Source: Flavobacterium sp. 9 | GTDB lineage: Bacteria > Bacteroidota > Bacteroidia > Flavobacteriales > Flavobacteriaceae | Assembly: GCF_002754195.1 (NCBI RefSeq) | Contig: NZ_PEEU01000001.1 | Coordinates: 6,014,001-6,078,000 of the forward strand | Length of the DNA stretch: 64,000 nucleotides | Direction of reading: 5' to 3' | Shown: in pieces, positions 32,349 through 39,641 of the stretch | How the letters are laid out: each line of letters starts with the position of its first letter | Numbering within the stretch: the first letter of the stretch is position 1 | The notes under the pieces: generated by a model | Databases searched by the model: none | Told to the model about the DNA's origin: nothing | What the model saw: the letters and a program-made list of their open reading frames with translations, nothing else | Made by a program: the position numbers and the translations under genes

Positions 32349-32969
32349 ATGGCTGAGTTCATAAAAATATATCCGGATAAACCTAGTGAGGCAGCAATTG
32401 CCAAAGTGGTAAAAGTGCTTCAGAATGGAGGATTGGTAATTTACCCAACTGATACTGTTTATGGTTTAGGTTGTGATATTACAAATTCACGTGCATTGGA
32501 GAAAATTGCAAAAATTAAAGGTGTGAAACTAGAGAAAGCAAATTTCTCGTTCATTTGTCATGATCTGAGTAATTTATCAGATTATGTTCGTCAGATTGAT
32601 ACATCGACTTTCAAGATTCTGAAAAGAGCTTTGCCGGGACCTTATACTTTTATTTTGCCTGGAAATAATAATTTACCAAAAGAGTTTAAAAAGAAAACTA
32701 CTGTTGGTATTCGTGTTCCTGATAATAATATTATTTTAGAAATTGTTCGCCAATTAGGAAATCCTGTGGTTTCAACTTCTATTAGAGATGAAGATGATGT
32801 GATTGAATATACTACAGATCCTGAATTAATTTTTGAAAAATGGCAGAATATTGTCGATTTAGTTATCGATGGTGGCTATGGTGACAATGTTGGATCGACC
32901 ATTATTGACTTATCAGATTATGAGCCAGTTATTGTGAGAGAAGGTAAGGGCGATATTGGTATTTTGTAA
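32349..32969 (+). CDS. YciO/Sua5/YrdC family protein (L-threonylcarbamoyladenylate synthase-like)
   Basis: The 206-aa YrdC domain has the conserved dsRNA/ATP-binding segments 'GGLVIYPTDTVYGLGCDI', 'KIKGVKLEKANFSFICHDLS', 'RALPGPYTFILPG', 'GIRVPDNNIILEIV' and 'GGYGDNVGSTIIDL'. TsaC/Sua5 makes threonylcarbamoyl-AMP for the t6A modification of tRNA. The length and 'FSFICHDLSNLSDY' segment are closer to the YciO branch, whose role is less settled. TsaE, another t6A gene, is at 45670-46077. Confidence 0.88.
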   Translation: MAEFIKIYPDKPSEAAIAKVVKVLQNGGLVIYPTDTVYGLGCDITNSRALEKIAKIKGVKLEKANFSFICHDLSNLSDYVRQIDTSTFKILKRALPGPYTFILPGNNNLPKEFKKKTTVGIRVPDNNIILEIVRQLGNPVVSTSIRDEDDVIEYTTDPELIFEKWQNIVDLVIDGGYGDNVGSTIIDLSDYEPVIVREGKGDIGIL

Positions 32970-33102
32970 AAAAATACTGAAATTGAATAATAGTTAAAAA
33001 TAAATAACTAACTTTAGTATAGTTAAAATTTAGTTAGTTAATTTAAAATAATGCTATTCTTGATTTATATTTAATTGGTTATTAAAAAAATTAAGGATAC
33101 AT

Positions 33103-33128
33103 AAAAGCAGGTCAATTGACCTGCTTTT
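33103..33128. terminator. Bidirectional terminator
   Basis: A perfect 26-bp palindrome, aaaagcaggtcaa and its reverse complement, with A/T tracts on both sides, lies between the convergent YciO-like and OmpA genes. Confidence 0.75.
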
Positions 33129-33158
33129 TCTGTATTATAAAGTATGTAAAAACTAAGA

Positions 33159-33992
33159 TTATTTAGCTTGTTTTTTCATTTCTTTTTCAATCATATCATA
33201 GAATTGATCGATTTTTGGCATAACCACAATACGAGTTCTTCTGTTACGAGCTTTGTTTTCTGGAGTATCATTAGCAACTAATGGTACGTAAGAACTTCTA
33301 CCAGCAGCAATTAATTTTGCAGGGTTAACTCCAAGATCGTTTGTTAAAACACGTACAATAGATGTAGAACGTTTAACACTTAAATCCCAGTTGTCTAAGA
33401 TTATACCGTTGCTTTTGTAAGGAACGTCATCTGTGTGACCTTCAACCATACATTCGAAATCTGGTTTGTCATTTACTACTTTTGCAACTTTAGCTAAAAC
33501 AGATTTTGCTTTGTCGCTTACGTCATAGCTTCCGCTTTTAAATAATAATTTATCTGCAATAGAGATAAATACAACTCCTTTTTCTACATTGATTTCGATA
33601 TCTGGATCGTTAATACCAACTGCTCCTTTTAAACTAGTAACTAAAGCAAGTGTAACACTGTCTTTTTTAGTTAAAGCATCTTGAAGTCTAGATATTTTTA
33701 AATCTTTCTCTTTTAAACTTTCTAAAGATTTTTCAAGATTTTCAGCTCCTTTAGTAGTTAATACTGTTAAATCTTTAGAGCTATTGATTAAGTCTTGATT
33801 ATGTGCTTTGTAGCTTTCAGCTGTAGCAGCAAGTCCAGCTTTTTCTTCAAGACAAGAATTTAATTTTACGGTGCAAGAGTTTAATAAATCCTGAATCTCT
33901 TTGTTCTTAGCTTCTAATGCTGCATATTCTTTTTTCGATACGCACGAAGTTAAGGCCATTAATACTGTTAGTGCGATAACTATTTTTCTCAT
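33159..33992 (-). CDS. OmpA-family lipoprotein with coiled coil
   Basis: The 277-aa protein has a lipoprotein signal ending 'LMALTSC' (Cys17), then a coiled-coil region (about 20-115) rich in heptads ('LNSCLEEKAGLAATAESY', 'LEKSLESLKEKDLKISRLQD'). A C-terminal OmpA peptidoglycan-binding domain follows (about 140-260; 'LLFKSGSYDVS', 'VEGHTDDVPY', 'NWDLSVKRSTSIVRVL', 'AAGRSSYVP', 'KARNRRTRIVV'). It should tether the outer membrane to the cell wall. A -7 promoter element overlaps the stop of the upstream glycosyltransferase gene, so it can be expressed separately. Confidence 0.93.
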   Translation of the reverse strand: MRKIVIALTVLMALTSCVSKKEYAALEAKNKEIQDLLNSCTVKLNSCLEEKAGLAATAESYKAHNQDLINSSKDLTVLTTKGAENLEKSLESLKEKDLKISRLQDALTKKDSVTLALVTSLKGAVGINDPDIEINVEKGVVFISIADKLLFKSGSYDVSDKAKSVLAKVAKVVNDKPDFECMVEGHTDDVPYKSNGIILDNWDLSVKRSTSIVRVLTNDLGVNPAKLIAAGRSSYVPLVANDTPENKARNRRTRIVVMPKIDQFYDMIEKEMKKQAK

Positions 33993-34021
33993 AGGTATTA
34001 TATTTAATTAAACGTTGATTA

Positions 34022-34029
34022 CAAATTTA
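34022..34029 (-). promoter_or_regulatory. -7 element for the OmpA lipoprotein gene
   Basis: TAAATTTG on the minus strand overlaps the stop codon of the glycosyltransferase gene and lies 29 bp upstream of the ATG at 33992. No clear TTG box. Confidence 0.4.
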
Positions 34030-35046
34030 GTTTTTAATATTTTGTTTAGTGTTAAAGATTTCTTTAAAAACACCCAATTTCCTGATGTAATATAGGTAAA
34101 CGATACTTTTAACGGTATAGTATTGCTGTATTTGAAAATCTTTTCTTTTACTTAGATATTTTAAAGATAGGCAATAAAAAGAGAAGTGCGCCTTTAAAAT
34201 AGCAAAAGTATGGCTGAACTTACCTTGTGTAAGAAAGCGGATACCGGCGATACCATCTAAAACCATTCGGAAGAAAATCACAAAAAACAACCCCTTTTTA
34301 GGTAAGTTTTTGACAAGCATTAATAGTGAATTTCTAAAATTCAAAAATGTCTTTTTCGGATTTCCTTGTTGCAATGTGGCACCTCCAACATGATACACAA
34401 CAGATCCTGAATTGTATTTTATAATATGGCCTTCATTTGCAGCTCTCCAGCATAAATCGATTTCTTCCTGATGCGCAAAAAACGTTTCGTCGAATCCTTT
34501 TAATTCATGATATACTTTGCTTCTGATAAAAAAACAAGCTCCTGAAGCCCAGAATAATTCGCAATTATCGTCGTATTGTCCGTTATCTTTTTCGATTGTA
34601 TCAAAAATTCGGCCACGACAGAAAGGAAAACCATATTTATCGATAAATCCTCCGGCTGCACCAGCGTATTCAAAGTATTCCTTTTTCTTAAAATCAAGAA
34701 TTTTAGGCTGAATTATAGCAGTTTGTATTTCAGTATCAAAAGTATGAATTATAGGTTGAAGCCAATTTTCTGTCACTTCAATATCTGAATTTACTAAAGC
34801 ATAAATCTCAGCATCTATGTGTTGTAATGCATCATTATAACCTTTTGCAAAACCATAATTTCCACTATTCTGAACAATTTTAATAGTAGGGAAGTTTTGT
34901 TTGACAAAATTTATAGAATCATCTGTAGAAGCATTATCTGCGACATATATAGTGGCTCCTTCTGAAAATTGAACGACCGAGGGTAAAAATTGTTCCAACA
35001 ACTTTACACCGTTCCAATTTAAAATGACAACAGCTATTTTATCCAA
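34027..35046 (-). CDS. Glycosyltransferase family 2
   Basis: The 339-aa GT-A fold transferase starts with 'KIAVVILNWNGVKLLEQFLP', followed by 'YVADNASTDDSINF', the nucleotide-sugar region 'NYGFAKGYNDAL', and a DxD-like 'ALVNSDIEV' (about residue 105). The acceptor region 'FWASGACFFIRSKVYHELKG' and 'FDETFFAHQEEIDLCWRA' are typical of rhamnosyl-type GT2 enzymes. A hydrophobic stretch around 250-270 suggests membrane association. Acceptor unknown. It starts 29 bp after the HsdR-N gene and is probably co-transcribed with it. Confidence 0.92.
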   Translation of the reverse strand: MDKIAVVILNWNGVKLLEQFLPSVVQFSEGATIYVADNASTDDSINFVKQNFPTIKIVQNSGNYGFAKGYNDALQHIDAEIYALVNSDIEVTENWLQPIIHTFDTEIQTAIIQPKILDFKKKEYFEYAGAAGGFIDKYGFPFCRGRIFDTIEKDNGQYDDNCELFWASGACFFIRSKVYHELKGFDETFFAHQEEIDLCWRAANEGHIIKYNSGSVVYHVGGATLQQGNPKKTFLNFRNSLLMLVKNLPKKGLFFVIFFRMVLDGIAGIRFLTQGKFSHTFAILKAHFSFYCLSLKYLSKRKDFQIQQYYTVKSIVYLYYIRKLGVFKEIFNTKQNIKN

Positions 35047-35075
35047 AAGTAAAATTTATTTGTTTTTAGTATTTT

Positions 35076-35522
35076 TTATTTCTTATAATCTGGCAAGTCT
35101 CTTAAAAACTGGTATTTTTCGTTTTCAAAATCCATCTGACAATAAAAATGGCTGAGACCATTCGTTACATTCAAAAACCGTGCCTTCATTGTCATGTTAT
35201 AACGGGCAATTTGATCAAAAGTTGCCTGAGAAATTTTTACTTCAGGCGCTTTGCATTCCACTAATATATGTATTGTACCATCTGAATTAAAGACAACAAC
35301 ATCGTATCGTTTTCGTAATCCGTTGACAGTTAAAACTTTTTCTACATTAATAAGCGATTTTGGGTATTTTTTTTCATTCATTAAAAAATGAACAACATGT
35401 TGACGAACCCATTCTTCAGGAGTAAGAATGATAAATTTTTTCCTGATTTCATCAAAAATAGACACTTTATTTTCGCTATTTTTGAATCGGAAAGTATAAG
35501 TAGGAAAATTTAATTGCTGCAT
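35076..35522 (-). CDS. Stand-alone HsdR N-terminal (PD-(D/E)xK nuclease-like) domain protein
   Basis: The 148-aa protein resembles the N-terminal nuclease domain of type I restriction subunit HsdR. 'LTPEEWVRQHVVHFLMNEK' is followed by the core 'VNGLRKRYDVVVF' (Asp74), then 'IHILVECKAP' (Glu89-x-Lys91). It has no helicase part and no HsdM or HsdS gene nearby, so it is not a restriction system. The domain occurs alone beside holA in other Bacteroidota as far as I recall. A DNA-related role is inferred. Head gene of the leftward HsdR-N/GT2 pair. Confidence 0.88.
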   Translation of the reverse strand: MQQLNFPTYTFRFKNSENKVSIFDEIRKKFIILTPEEWVRQHVVHFLMNEKKYPKSLINVEKVLTVNGLRKRYDVVVFNSDGTIHILVECKAPEVKISQATFDQIARYNMTMKARFLNVTNGLSHFYCQMDFENEKYQFLRDLPDYKK

Positions 35523-35541
35523 AGTACAAAAATATTAAAAT

Positions 35542-35588
35542 AGTTTAAAGTTTCAAGTTGTTAAAGCCAGAACCTGAAACTTTAAACT
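35542..35588. repeat. Inverted repeat between divergent genes
   Basis: agtttaaagtttcaagtt (35542-35559) pairs with aacctgaaactttaaact (35571-35588) with one mismatch. It is made of the same ctgaaac/gtttcag words as 3820-3851 and lies in the shared upstream region of the HsdR-N gene and holA. Confidence 0.7.
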
Positions 35589-35605
35589 TGAAACAAAAGA
35601 TTTGA

Positions 35606-36610
35606 ATGGACGAAGTTGTAAAAATTGTTAACGATATAAAGGCCGGAAATATTAAACCGATATATTTTTTAATGGGTGAAGAACCTTATTATATAGATAA
35701 ATTGTCGGAATATATTGAGCAAAATGTTCTTTCGGAAGAAGAGAGAGGATTTAATCAAACGGTATTATATGGTAGAGATGTTTCTGTAGAAGATATTGTT
35801 TCAACGGCCAAGCGCTATCCTATGATGGCTGATCGTCAAGTTGTTATCGTAAAAGAAGCGCAGGATTTATCAAGAACAATTGATAAAATAGAATCGTATG
35901 TCAATAATCCGATGGAAACAACTGTTCTTGTTTTTTGTTATAAATATAAAACACTTGACAAACGTAAAAAAGTAACTAAATTGCTTGCTCAAAACGGAAT
36001 CGTTTACGAAAGTAAAAAACTTTATGAAAACCAAGTTGGAGATTGGATAAAACGCGTTCTTGCCGGAAAAAAGTACACAATTGATCCTAAAGCAAACGCC
36101 ATGTTGGTGGAGTTTCTAGGTACGGATTTGAGTAAAATTAATAACGAATTAGAGAAATTACAGATTATTTTACCGCAAGGAACTGTAATTACGCCGCAAC
36201 ATATTGAGGAAAATATTGGCTTTAGTAAAGATTATAATGTCTTTGAACTTAGAAAAGCAATTGGAGAACGTAATCAGCTAAAAGCATATATAATAGCGGA
36301 GAATTTTGCTCATAATCCAAAGGAATATCCGTTGGTAATGACAACAGGTTTGGTTTTTGGATTTTTTGTTCAGCTTTTAAAATACCATGGATTAAAGGAT
36401 AAAAACCCTAAAAACGTTGCTGCTGCAATTGGTGTAAATCCTTATTTTTTAAAGGAATATGATTTAGCCATAAAGAATTATCCTATGCGAAAAGTGAGTC
36501 AGATTGTTGGTGCCTTGCGAGATGTTGATGTAAAAAGTAAAGGAGTAGGAGCAAGTGCATTACCACAGTCAGATTTGTTAAAAGAAATGCTTTACAAAAT
36601 ATTTAATTAA
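35606..36610 (+). CDS. holA: DNA polymerase III subunit delta
   Basis: Clamp-loader subunit that opens the beta clamp. The 334-aa length is typical. Family features are 'IYFLMGEEPYYIDKLSEYIE' at the N terminus, the degenerate AAA+ region 'VVIVKEAQDLSRTIDKIESY', and 'LVEFLGTDLSKINNELEKLQ' (about 170-190). The C-terminal collar region has 'HNPKEYPLVMTTGLVFGFFV' and 'DVKSKGVGASALPQSDLLKE'. There is no functional Walker A, as expected for delta. Confidence 0.93.
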   Translation: MDEVVKIVNDIKAGNIKPIYFLMGEEPYYIDKLSEYIEQNVLSEEERGFNQTVLYGRDVSVEDIVSTAKRYPMMADRQVVIVKEAQDLSRTIDKIESYVNNPMETTVLVFCYKYKTLDKRKKVTKLLAQNGIVYESKKLYENQVGDWIKRVLAGKKYTIDPKANAMLVEFLGTDLSKINNELEKLQIILPQGTVITPQHIEENIGFSKDYNVFELRKAIGERNQLKAYIIAENFAHNPKEYPLVMTTGLVFGFFVQLLKYHGLKDKNPKNVAAAIGVNPYFLKEYDLAIKNYPMRKVSQIVGALRDVDVKSKGVGASALPQSDLLKEMLYKIFN

Positions 36611-36676
36611 GCCGTGGAAATTCACGATATTTGCACTTCTAAAAATAAATCACATTAAAAAATAATTATCACAATT

Positions 36677-36859
36677 ATGGGAATGAATAAAAATACCGTT
36701 TTAGGATGGGCTACTTTTATAATGATACTTATGGGATTGTTACTTATAGGTCTTGGAGCTTTTAGATATAGTGATGTATCAGGCTGGGGATTTGCCGCAG
36801 CAGGAGTTGGCTTTTTAGCTAATGCCTGGGTTTTTAATGCGTTGAAAGGTAGAGTTTAA
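36677..36859 (+). CDS. Small two-helix membrane protein (CAL67264 family)
   Basis: The 60-aa protein has two hydrophobic helices (about 8-28 and 36-55) around a short polar turn ('FRYSDVSGWG') and ends 'VFNALKGRV'. It matches the small CAL67264-type membrane proteins of Flavobacteriaceae as I remember them. Function unknown. It lies between holA and ettA on the same strand and may share their transcript. Confidence 0.82.
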   Translation: MGMNKNTVLGWATFIMILMGLLLIGLGAFRYSDVSGWGFAAAGVGFLANAWVFNALKGRV

Positions 36860-36941
36860 TTCTATACAATATCAATTGCAAGAATCAATTGCAATATCAA
36901 AGTCAATAAAAAATAATTAATTAAAATAAAAAATAAATAGA

Positions 36942-38633
36942 ATGTCAGACGATAAGAAAGTAATTTTCTCAATGCAAAAATTGAGCAAAACCTATCAGGG
37001 AGCAGACAAACCAGTGCTTAAAAACATTTATTTAAGTTTCTTTTACGGAGCTAAAATTGGTATTCTTGGACTAAATGGTTCTGGAAAATCTTCTCTTTTA
37101 AAGATTATTGCCGGAGTAGATAAAAATTATCAAGGAGATGTTGTTTTTCAACCAGGTTACACAGTTGGTTATTTAGAGCAAGAGCCAATTCTTGATGATT
37201 CTAAAACAGTTATCGAAATTGTTCGTGAAGGAGCTGCAGAAACGATGGCAGTTTTAGAAGAATACAATCAAATCAATGATTTATTTGGTCTTGAAGAAAA
37301 CTATTCAGATCCAGATAAAATGGATAAATTGATGGATCGTCAGGCAGCATTGCAAGATAAAATCGATGCTCTTGGTGCTTGGGAAATCGATACAAAACTT
37401 GAAATCGCAATGGATGCGTTACGTACTCCAGAAGGTGATACACCTATTAAAAACCTTTCAGGTGGAGAGCGTCGTCGTGTAGCTTTATGTCGTTTGTTGT
37501 TGCAACAGCCTGATGTATTATTACTTGATGAGCCTACCAACCACCTTGATGCTGAGTCAGTTCTTTGGCTAGAGCAACACTTAGCACAATATTCAGGAAC
37601 TGTAATTGCTGTAACGCACGATAGATATTTCCTTGACAATGTTGCTGGTTGGATTCTTGAGTTAGATAGAGGAGAAGGTATTCCATGGAAAGGAAATTAT
37701 TCTTCTTGGTTAGACCAAAAATCAAACCGTATGGCGCAAGAAGAAAAAGTAGCTTCAAAACGTAGAAAAACTTTAGAGCGCGAGCTTGACTGGGTTCGTC
37801 AAGGAGCAAAAGGTCGTCAGACAAAACAAAAAGCGCGTTTACAGAATTACGATAAATTATTAAACGAAGATCAAAAACAACTGGATGAAAATCTGGAAAT
37901 TTATATCCCGAACGGTCCACGTTTAGGAACAAATGTTATCGAAGCTAAAAATGTTGCAAAAGCATTTGGAGAAAAATTATTATATGATAATTTAAACTTC
38001 ACTTTGCCACAAGCCGGAATAGTTGGAATCATTGGACCAAACGGTGCTGGTAAATCTACCATTTTCAAAATGATTATGGGAGAACAAGCTACGGATAGCG
38101 GAGAATTTTCAGTTGGAGAAACTGTAAAAATTGCTTACGTAGATCAATCGCACTCTAATATTGATCCGAATAAATCTATCTGGGAAAATTTTGCAGATGG
38201 TCAGGAATTAATTATGATGGGAGGAAAGCAAGTTAACTCAAGAGCTTACCTTTCTCGTTTTAACTTTGGTGGAGGCGAGCAAAATAAGAAAGTTTCAATG
38301 TTATCAGGTGGTGAGCGTAACCGTTTGCACTTAGCAATGACGTTGAAAGAAGAAGGAAACGTACTTTTGCTGGATGAGCCTACGAATGATTTAGATGTAA
38401 ATACACTTCGTGCACTTGAAGAAGGTTTAGAGAATTTTGCTGGTTGTGCCGTAATTATTTCGCACGATAGATGGTTCTTAGATAGAATTTGTACACACAT
38501 TCTAGCTTTCGAAGGAGATTCTGAAGTTTACTATTTCGAAGGAGGTTTCTCTGAATACGAAGAAAACAAGAAGAAACGTTTAGGTGGTGATTTAACTCCA
38601 AAACGTTTGAAATACAGAAAATTAATCAGATAA
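36942..38633 (+). CDS. ettA: Energy-dependent translational throttle protein EttA (ABC-F)
   Basis: The 563-aa soluble ABC-F ATPase binds the ribosomal E site and gates early elongation according to the ATP/ADP level. It has two ABC cassettes: Walker A 'GLNGSGKSSLLK' and 'GPNGAGKSTIFK', signature 'LSGGERRRVAL' and 'LSGGERNRLHL', Walker B 'VLLLDEPTNHLDAES' and 'VLLLDEPTNDLD'. The arm insertion in the first cassette and the linker 'RELDWVRQGAKGRQTKQKAR' are EttA-like. Length and ending ('PKRLKYRKLIR') match EttA rather than Uup. A strong terminator follows. Confidence 0.95.
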   Translation: MSDDKKVIFSMQKLSKTYQGADKPVLKNIYLSFFYGAKIGILGLNGSGKSSLLKIIAGVDKNYQGDVVFQPGYTVGYLEQEPILDDSKTVIEIVREGAAETMAVLEEYNQINDLFGLEENYSDPDKMDKLMDRQAALQDKIDALGAWEIDTKLEIAMDALRTPEGDTPIKNLSGGERRRVALCRLLLQQPDVLLLDEPTNHLDAESVLWLEQHLAQYSGTVIAVTHDRYFLDNVAGWILELDRGEGIPWKGNYSSWLDQKSNRMAQEEKVASKRRKTLERELDWVRQGAKGRQTKQKARLQNYDKLLNEDQKQLDENLEIYIPNGPRLGTNVIEAKNVAKAFGEKLLYDNLNFTLPQAGIVGIIGPNGAGKSTIFKMIMGEQATDSGEFSVGETVKIAYVDQSHSNIDPNKSIWENFADGQELIMMGGKQVNSRAYLSRFNFGGGEQNKKVSMLSGGERNRLHLAMTLKEEGNVLLLDEPTNDLDVNTLRALEEGLENFAGCAVIISHDRWFLDRICTHILAFEGDSEVYYFEGGFSEYEENKKKRLGGDLTPKRLKYRKLIR

Positions 38634-38658
38634 TAATTCTGGATAATTTTTAAATTTT

Positions 38659-38705
38659 AAAATCCCAAATTCGAATTGATAGATTTGAATTTGGGATTTT
38701 TTGTT
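38659..38705 (+). terminator. Rho-independent terminator of ettA
   Basis: A perfect 14-bp stem, aaaatcccaaattc (38659-38672) with gaatttgggatttt (38687-38700), is followed by further T residues, 25 bp past the stop. Confidence 0.8.
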
Positions 38706-38762
38706 GTCGTTATGATTCGTGTTAAGTTTGTTATTTCGAATTCCATGATATTTTCGTGTAGT

Positions 38763-38865
38763 TTGTCATTTCGAGGAACGAGAAATCTTCGCAAGAAACT
38801 CGACAAAGATTATACTTTTCGTTGCGGAGTTACTTGCGAAGATTTCTCGTTCCTCGAAATGACAA
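38763..38865. repeat. 33-bp inverted repeat of a dispersed family
   Basis: Perfect arms 38763-38795 and 38833-38865 (ttgtcatttcgaggaacg onwards) flank a 37-nt loop. Read on the minus strand, the loop and arm give aatctttgtcgagttt, then agatttctcgttcctcg and aaatgacaa. These blocks are shared with 19521-19572 and 42640-42692. It behaves like a small non-coding mobile or palindromic repeat. Confidence 0.85.
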
Positions 38866-38898
38866 TATTGTGAATTTGGAATTTTTAAATATTGGAAT

Positions 38899-39312
38899 TT
38901 AAATAAATTTATTCCTCAATTCAGGAGTTGGAATCATACAGCTTTCTTTTTTGCCGTACCATTTATAACGATTCTTCGCAATATAATCGTAAATATAATT
39001 TCGAACTTTTTCCGGAAATATTTTAAAAATAGAAATCAAACTATAAATTCCTCCAAGCTCTTCAGCGATTTTAATTGCAGCTGTAGATTTGTAATAATAC
39101 GCAACACCAGGATTGTATAAAATTATACTATCGATTTTAGTTTGATCAACGCCAATATAATTGCAAATCTCAATTCCTAATTCTGATTGCAAAGCCACAA
39201 AACGGAAAGTATCTTTCTTATCATTTTTGATAATAAACTGAACAGCGCCGTTGCATAAATTGCAAACACCGTCGAAGAGAATTATTTTTTTGTTTTCTGG
39301 AAGGTTTTGCAT
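38899..39312 (-). CDS. DCC family thiol-disulfide oxidoreductase-like protein (DUF393)
   Basis: The 137-aa protein shows the family signature 'ILFDGVCNLCNGAVQFIIKND' in two parts around Asp14 and Cys17-x-x-Cys20. 'FVALQSELGIEI' and 'YNPGVAYYYKSTAAIKIAEE' follow. The CxxC motif after 'DG' defines the DCC group and suggests a thioredoxin-like redox role, though substrates are unknown. No signal peptide. A tight 15-bp stem hairpin and repeat fragments lie upstream. Confidence 0.9.
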   Translation of the reverse strand: MQNLPENKKIILFDGVCNLCNGAVQFIIKNDKKDTFRFVALQSELGIEICNYIGVDQTKIDSIILYNPGVAYYYKSTAAIKIAEELGGIYSLISIFKIFPEKVRNYIYDYIAKNRYKWYGKKESCMIPTPELRNKFI

Positions 39313-39344
39313 TTTGAGGAAAAGTTTAAAAGTTTCAGGTTTTA

Positions 39345-39377
39345 AGCTTTGTCAAAGTTTTGAACTTTGACAAAGCT
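39345..39377. repeat. Tight 15-bp inverted repeat
   Basis: agctttgtcaaagtt and aactttgacaaagct are perfect arms around a 3-nt loop (ttg). It lies 33 bp upstream of the DCC gene, with no T tail. It looks like a palindromic intergenic repeat, not a terminator. Confidence 0.7.
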
Positions 39378-39390
39378 GTAACATCTAGTT

Positions 39391-39418
39391 TGCCATTCCT
39401 CGTTCCTCGGAATGACAA
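39391..39418. repeat. Fragment of the 38763-type repeat
   Basis: gccattcctcgttcctcgg followed by aatgaca matches the right arm of the hairpin at 38833-38865 (ctcgttcctcg, aaatgaca). It appears to be a solo remnant. The rest of the 39313-39641 gap holds the hairpins listed beside it. Confidence 0.6.
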
Positions 39419-39485
39419 ATATGAGGATAATTAATGCTATAAAAATAACTTATAAGAATTCAAAAATCAATAATTTTTACAAATT

Positions 39486-39522
39486 AAAAACAGCTTTCAT
39501 AAATTGTTTTTAAGCTGTTTTT
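39486..39522 (-). terminator. Candidate terminator downstream of mutS2
   Basis: aaaaacagctt (39486-39496) pairs with aagctgttttt (39512-39522) around a 15-nt loop, with A/T tracts on both sides. It is 120 bp past the mutS2 stop. Confidence 0.5.
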
Positions 39523-39641
39523 TAAAAATATTCATCTTCGTTATCGTATTTTTAAAAATAATTAGCTAAATCGCTTTATTTTAATTTTGGACTAATTTTC
39601 ATGTATTTTAAGACTGAAAACCGCTCCTAAAAACTAAAAAC

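Noticed and set aside
35076..35522. Type I restriction-modification system
   Set aside because: Only the HsdR N-terminal domain is present; no helicase, methylase or specificity genes are in the window.
38676..38873. 65-codon frame across the ettA terminator and the 33-bp palindrome
   Set aside because: It is entirely within a terminator and a dispersed repeat, so a gene is unlikely.
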